Assembly (NCBI GenBank): GCA_021234155.1
Contig: JAJEKV010000136.1
Coordinates: 124,001 to 188,000, forward strand
Source: Isoetes taiwanensis
Lineage: Eukaryota > Streptophyta > Lycopodiopsida > Isoetales > Isoetaceae
Direction: 5' to 3'
DNA: 64,000 bases
Shown here: positions 57,710 through 64,000 of the stretch, in pieces
Layout: the number at the start of each line of letters is the position of its first letter
How positions within the stretch are numbered: the stretch's first letter is position 1
Position numbers and translations under genes: made by a program
Notes under the pieces: model-generated
What the model saw: the letters and a program-made list of their open reading frames with translations, nothing else
Database searches by the model: none
What the model was told of the DNA's origin: nothing

Positions 57710-58147
57710 TCATAACCCCCTTTGGAAACAATCTCGAAGTGCAACATCATCCCAGGCAGTATCTACTGCAATTTGACGAAATTTTGATGCATATACTAAA
57801 GCTGGACGAGAGCCTTGCCTTAGATTGCAGAGTTTTGTGACTGTTGTGCGCTGACGATTGGTGTCTCCAAAGCATGCCTCGAGCTCTGCAGTGAAAGCAG
57901 CAAAATCTTGCAACTCTGGGGCTCCTTTCTCCAATAAAGGAGCAAACCAACTTAGAGCTAGCCCTGTGAGGAGAGAACCAATCAGCCCAACTTGTTCCTG
58001 GGCCATGGGATATCTATGAGGATGGAGCTGAATCACAAGCCATCTGATTCCAACACGTTCCTTAAGCTCTTTATTGTCCAACTGCAACTGCTGGCATACT
58101 TGAACAAGCTGCTGGACCTGCTGTAATAAATTCGAAACCTCCTCCAT
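57710..58147 (-). pseudogene. Gag N-terminal and capsid part
   Basis: The ATG at 58147 opens MEEVSNLLQQVQQLVQVCQQ (coiled coil). The capsid part follows: LIGSLLTGLALSWFAPLLEK, then FTAELEACFGDTNRQRTTVT and LRQGSRPALVYASKFRQIA. These are typical of Ty3/gypsy Gag (Retrotrans_gag). The frame ends at a TGA in QRGL-stop-EDV; a single CGA-to-TGA change would explain it. Confidence 0.8.
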
Positions 58148-58587
58148 ATATATAAAGTCACCAAATATGAGCAAAAAAATGCTTAGGATCAGAGCAGGCA
58201 AGAACCGGTAAGGGATTCCGGTTCAAACTATCATGAACCTACGCAAAAACAAGGAAAATACGTGGAGAATACGCAAGAAATACGAAAGAAATATGCCAAG
58301 ATCGGCAAAGAATCTGATATATGAACATGAATCAAGAATACAATGGCCCAAAGGCAAGCAGGAACACGAGACAGATGCCTAGAAGGCTCAAGACTGGCGT
58401 TGAACCGGAATGGTTCGACAAGAAAGGGGTGCCTTCTTATATATCTAGGCCAACGACCAAGATCGCGCCACTCTAATGGATGAGATCGCGCCAAGCGTCG
58501 CGCATGCATTTAGGTTCTAGAATATTCTAGAACCTCCTGGAGATAGTCCCACATAGGAGGAAGGCGTGAAGGAATATTTTCAACAAA

Positions 58588-58747
58588 TATTGGTAGCGCA
58601 CTTGGCAAGGGTGTGTGACTCGCAACTGGAAGGTTGCAAGTTCAAACCCTGTCTTGTGCAACTACCCTTTTGCATCCGTGTGACGACCATCTTTTGTACA
58701 TACGAGTATAATGTTCATATGATACGAATATCCGTATGGTCGTCACA
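58588..58747 (+). mobile_element. tRNA-like head plus small foldback
   Basis: 58594-58605 (TAGCGCACTTGG) resembles a Pol III A box and 58640-58648 (GTTCAAACC) a B box, spaced as in a tRNA, with an anticodon-arm-like stretch between. The acceptor stem does not pair well, so this is a tRNA relic or SINE head rather than a tRNA gene. Next, a 69-bp piece has perfect 12-bp inverted ends TGTGACGACCAT / ATGGTCGTCACA (58679-58690 and 58736-58747). It abuts LINE copy 4 and may also be the LTR edge of the minus-strand element. Confidence 0.4.
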
Positions 58748-59222
58748 GTAAGAATCCCGTCTCCTGCAGTAGAATTTGATATGGGACTGTGGACTTCACC
58801 CCTAGTGCTCGTACCAAGAAGGCTTTCTGCACTTGCTCCAAGTCATTCCAAGTAGCGAGGGATACTACTGGGCCCCATACTTCAACCCCGTATAAAAGGA
58901 CATGCTCCATTAAGACTTTGAACAGGTGTGATTGATGGGCCCAATCATACAACTCCGCTCTATGACTATTGTTTTGCATTGCATATAGTGCCTTCCAGCC
59001 CGCCGTCACTCGTAGCCATATGGATGTGTCCCAGTGCGTAGTAGAAAGAAACTCCACTCCCAAATATTTCTATGTGGATGCCACTTCCACATTCTGCCCT
59101 TGGTAACTGAAGGTGGGGATCCTCGGCTGACGTGAGGATGGTATGAGAGCCACCTTAGTCTTGGCCAAGTTGACGCGCATATCAGTTGCTTGGCAGAATG
59201 TGTCCAGGGCATCGAGATGTCG
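58748..59222 (-). mobile_element. LINE copy 4, internal fragment
   Basis: Minus-strand frames (59063-58743 and 59326-59006) match copy 3 ORF2: TWNDLEQVQKAFLVRALGVK, VPYQILLQETGFLL and RVTAGWKALYAMQNNSHRAE. It stops abruptly at the foldback element at 58747 and lacks a LINE 3' end, so it was cut by later insertion or deletion. Protein similarity to copy 3 is high, although the DNA is clearly diverged. Confidence 0.8.
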
Positions 59223-60955
59223 TTAACCCGACACAAATGACGAAACAAAAACCATGAAAACACACTTTCGCGCCACTGGAGGGAAACCCCTCGTGTGCAG
59301 CACCTTGTTTCTTCTATTCCCTCCATTCTTCACAAGCCCCTTTTTTTGTTATTTTTTTCTCTTCTTCTCTATGCGCGAGCGGCCATTAGCAGCTCTTCTC
59401 TTGCAGATGCAGTGATAGCGGCACAGGTTAAGAGTATGACCAAAAGGATAAATAGGGCTTCAGAGCAAGCTCTGATTATGGTAGCAATAGGTTGGTTATG
59501 GCTTGTTTTACGAAAAATATTAGATTGGGCTTTCTTTTGGATGCAGGCCAACTGCATTTAAGGCTTCGATCCTTCTCTGTCTTCGACAGCTGTGGCATAT
59601 TAGAGCATAATAGAAGCAAATGGAACAGATAAATCACAGGTGAATAGGGTTTTGAAGAGCTTTGAAATGGTAATGCAGGGTGAAGCTATGGCAGCAAAGC
59701 GTTTATACAGGCTGCTTTTGTTTATATATAGGTATGGCAAGGTAGCTACAGAAACAGAGATAGAGGAAAGCAAGCCTGTACATTTTAGAAATGAAGGCAG
59801 TTTTAGAGAGAAATCTGGAGGCTGTCTATTATTGGCTTCGTTTAATAATTCAACTGATGTTTCAATAATAATTCAACTGATGTTTCAATCTCTTCTATTT
59901 TTGATAATTCAGTTCTTATTTTGTTGACCAGATAAAGAAGAATAGAAGCCATATATTTATTGAATTTTTCTGAAATTTCTGAAATGCTTCATTTATAGCA
60001 GAAAAGTGGATTCATACCTCTTATTCTGCTATGTCTACCATAGATATCTGAACACTCATTATGGTTCTGCTACTGGTATAAATAATGAGGATTGTCATCA
60101 CGATGCCATACCAATAGAATGTTACTTTGTCTGGGTAAAGCCACCATTCTTTGAACACATTATTCTCCAGTTACTTCAGATGATATTCCATAGATAGAAA
60201 TTGCATCATATTTTAGTACCACCACCATCTTGATCTTCTAAAATATAAAAGATTGTGCCAGCAAAATTGTTGCTTTCTCGCAATGCCCCCAAATCATGTT
60301 AGCTTGATCAATGCATCCAAGGCAAATTCAAGAACAAAAGCGAACAACAAGAACCAAAGCAAATCTCAAGGTATATGAGATAGGCTAAGCCTCACTCTAC
60401 TGGCATCATGCATCACCAACATAGTCATTCTTACACAAATTCATAAACTCATTTGAGATTAGAGAAATTGAGATAACACATGAGAGAATCAAAACCAAAT
60501 GCAAAATATCATACTTCAACATAATAATATTCAACTGATCAGAAAACATACCCACAACTTCAAGAACTCCCTTCTATACGAATTTTGGCTCTCTTAAAGA
60601 GAACTCCACTTAATCCTAGCCATTAGATCTAGGCAAATTACAACTTTAGATCTAAATTCTAACTATCATAAATTCACTAGATTTTGCCATCTCAAGATCA
60701 AATCTAGGCCATCCAACTCCTTTGCAACTACCATGCCCTTCCAGATTCATGATAACGGGTGTTTTTGCTTTCTGGGGACTATTTTCTTAGGGGGTGCTCG
60801 CCTGCCATAGTTGTACTTATTTTATTAACGTTTAACGGGTACTTTCTAGGCATTTCTCCTTTTTTTCCAGGTTTCACACATTCCATGGCGTTGATGCACG
60901 TTGGCGGGCTTCACCAATTTCCTACCTCACTCTTCAGGGCATCCTCGAGGCCGTT
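59223..60955. other. AT-rich stretch, no certain gene
   Basis: 59256-59330 resembles 7318-7392. A plus-strand frame at 59295-59561 has a helical stretch (SLADAVIAAQVKSMTKRINR, then a Trp-rich hydrophobic end) and could be a small exon, but nothing confirms it. The rest is AT-rich. Confidence 0.3.
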
Positions 60956-61020
60956 GGCGACCATTTCTCATTTGGGTTTTCCTTGAAAACCCGAAAGGGC
61001 GGGGTTTTTTATCCCGATGA
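60956..61020 (+). repeat. Diverged relative of the LINE 3' GC block
   Basis: GGGTTTTCCTTGAAAACCCG followed by AAAGGGCGGGGTTTTTTATC matches the pattern TTTTCCCTCGAAAACCC plus a G-run and T-run in the LINE 3' ends. It lacks the hairpin, GTGGACG box and tail. Confidence 0.45.
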
Positions 61021-62360
61021 GAAGCCATTGTCCTCTCTCTTGCCTTTGCATATTTTCTTATTTCATTTATGGGGTTGCTAGACATTGTTCCTATGGTCAA
61101 CCCCCATTCAAATTTTCCCACACATTGTATACTGCTGCTGTGATGAATGACAAGCCTGAGAAGACGCCGATAATGAGCCAAAGAAGGACGAGCACATATA
61201 TAGCTACTCGTCCCATCCAGAATAACGATCCGAGGGCTCGGATCGATGCCATTATTGCCATGCAACCACATGGGATGCCCACCAAAGGTGGGCAATTTTC
61301 TAGTTCCTCTAGATTCTCCAAGATTCCATCAAGATTCCTCTAAATTGTCAAAGGTTTTATGGAGATTTCCATAGATTCCCCAAGATTCTCCTAGACTCCA
61401 TTAGATTCTATGAAGATTTCTCAAGATTCTTCAAGATTCCAGATGAGAGGAATCCAAAGGCGCGCGCCCCACCTTTAGCTGATCCCTCCACTGTAAGTTG
61501 CGTTCATTTGAATGCGATTAAAAAAAGAAGCTTCTTAAAAAATCCACTTGTAAATGCTTTGCCACCTCACTACCTTTTTATTGCCACCTCACCTCCTTTA
61601 AAATAAAGAAATTGCAATATAATAAATATTTAATGCTAGGATTTCTCCTTCTCTTTTTTATTTTAACGGCTAAGATTGGCTACACTAAATTCCTTGCACC
61701 TTCCCTACACAATTCAAGGGCCAAGAGTTCGCACGTGCCTGATCAATGATCCAGGGATGCGGTGCATGCCCCATGCATAACCCATCAAATCCAAGAGTCA
61801 TTTTTGCGCCATCTTACAAACCATTCTATTCTATTCTATCCTATATCTTATTGGAAGATACATTTATGCAGACCAACAAGGCCACATACGCATATGTCAT
61901 GGTCCAGATTGTTGAAAAGTTGGCACAACAGTACACGATTTTCCAAGGGCAGGGGGAAGCATAGAGTATTAAGTAGGCCAACATTGGATGGCTCAGAGCT
62001 AGATAGAAGCTTTAATTTACGGATTGTGGAAATGCCAGAAACTGCTTCTTGCTTGGACATTGATGCAGCTACGCAGTTCTTCACAGACACATGCATATCC
62101 AAAGACCGAAAATTGCCACAGCCCGACGAGGAGGCACTTTGAGATCAAATAGCCCATGCCACATACTAGGCAGTTCCATACATCACAGGATAGGCTGTAT
62201 GTCCTCCAACATGGCAGTCACCTCAAGAACACACACTTTTTTGTACAGAAGAGTTTGGCCCCAATACAATTAACCCAGCAATGTGAAGAACTTTGCAAGG
62301 TACGAGAGGCACATCTGTAGAAAGTGTGGGCAGTATATAGGGGGGAAGGGATGTATAGCC
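61021..62360. other. No gene seen; degenerate AGATTCTCCA repeats
   Basis: 61305-61440 repeats variants of AAGATTCYWCNAGATT with about 10-20 bp period. A short ATTCT run lies at 61827-61842 without a recognisable element end before it. No coding support. Confidence 0.4.

Positions 62361-64000
<1,640 letters not shown>

Larger units (their letters stand above)
56500..58160 (-). mobile_element. Partial LTR retroelement, minus strand: gag, knuckle, protease
   Basis: On the minus strand the order is a leader with TATATATAAGAAGG near 58445-58430, gag from 58147, a CCHC knuckle near 57450-57405, an aspartic protease near 57237-56900, and a Pro/Val-repeat linker to 56511. RT, integrase and a second LTR are not visible, so it is truncated. 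It differs in sequence from the chromovirus at 41586-55542. Confidence 0.7.

Noticed and set aside
58588-58660. A functional tRNA gene
   Set aside because: Boxes A and B are present but the acceptor and anticodon stems do not pair properly.

Overview
The window looks like nuclear DNA of a land plant, probably a non-seed vascular plant such as a fern or lycophyte. This is inferred from one plant-type gene with 14 short exons, decayed PPR (pentatricopeptide repeat) fragments, a chromodomain-bearing Ty3/gypsy element with a Met-tRNA-like primer site, and plant-type LINEs. I cannot name the species. Host sequence is AT-rich and gene-poor; the LINEs form GC-rich islands.

Layout. 1-4700: a GC-rich foldback, then one intact gene on the minus strand (exons between 1648 and 3961) for a 373-residue coiled-coil protein of the afadin/alpha-actinin-binding (SSX2IP/ADIP) family. 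4700-12650: AT-rich DNA with a microsatellite-tailed retroposon and PPR debris. 12660-17912: LINE copy 1. 17913-33530: AT-rich DNA with PPR debris, a helical pseudogene, retroposon 3' ends, a 1.26-kb palindrome, two divergent uncharacterised first exons and a 5'-truncated L1-type LINE. 33570-39155: LINE copy 2, with tandem repeats at its 5' end. 41586-55542: a Ty3/gypsy chromovirus flanked by the 5-bp duplication GATTT, whose left LTR is interrupted by LINE copy 3. 55550-59222: pieces of two other LTR retroelements, a tRNA-like element and LINE copy 4. 59223-64000: AT-rich DNA with microsatellites.

The standout is the chromovirus. Between its primer-binding site and gag lie about 3.8 kb with three non-canonical reading frames. 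The first, still open apart from one in-frame TAG, ends in about 60 residues that align to histone H3: part of the tail, the whole alpha-N helix, the start of alpha-1, then the extreme C terminus, with the central histone fold missing. The third encodes a long glutamate tract. The same element's integrase ends in a chromodomain, a fold known for reading H3 tails. So one element carries an H3 mimic, an acidic protein and an H3-reader-like module.

A second theme is a retroposon group sharing a 3' end: a GC-rich segment, a small hairpin with compensatory changes, the box GTGGACG, an A-run, then a microsatellite tail whose unit differs between copies. Three large LINE copies and several short elements share it, which suggests one LINE machinery mobilising several families. 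No rRNA gene, intact tRNA gene or CRISPR array was seen.
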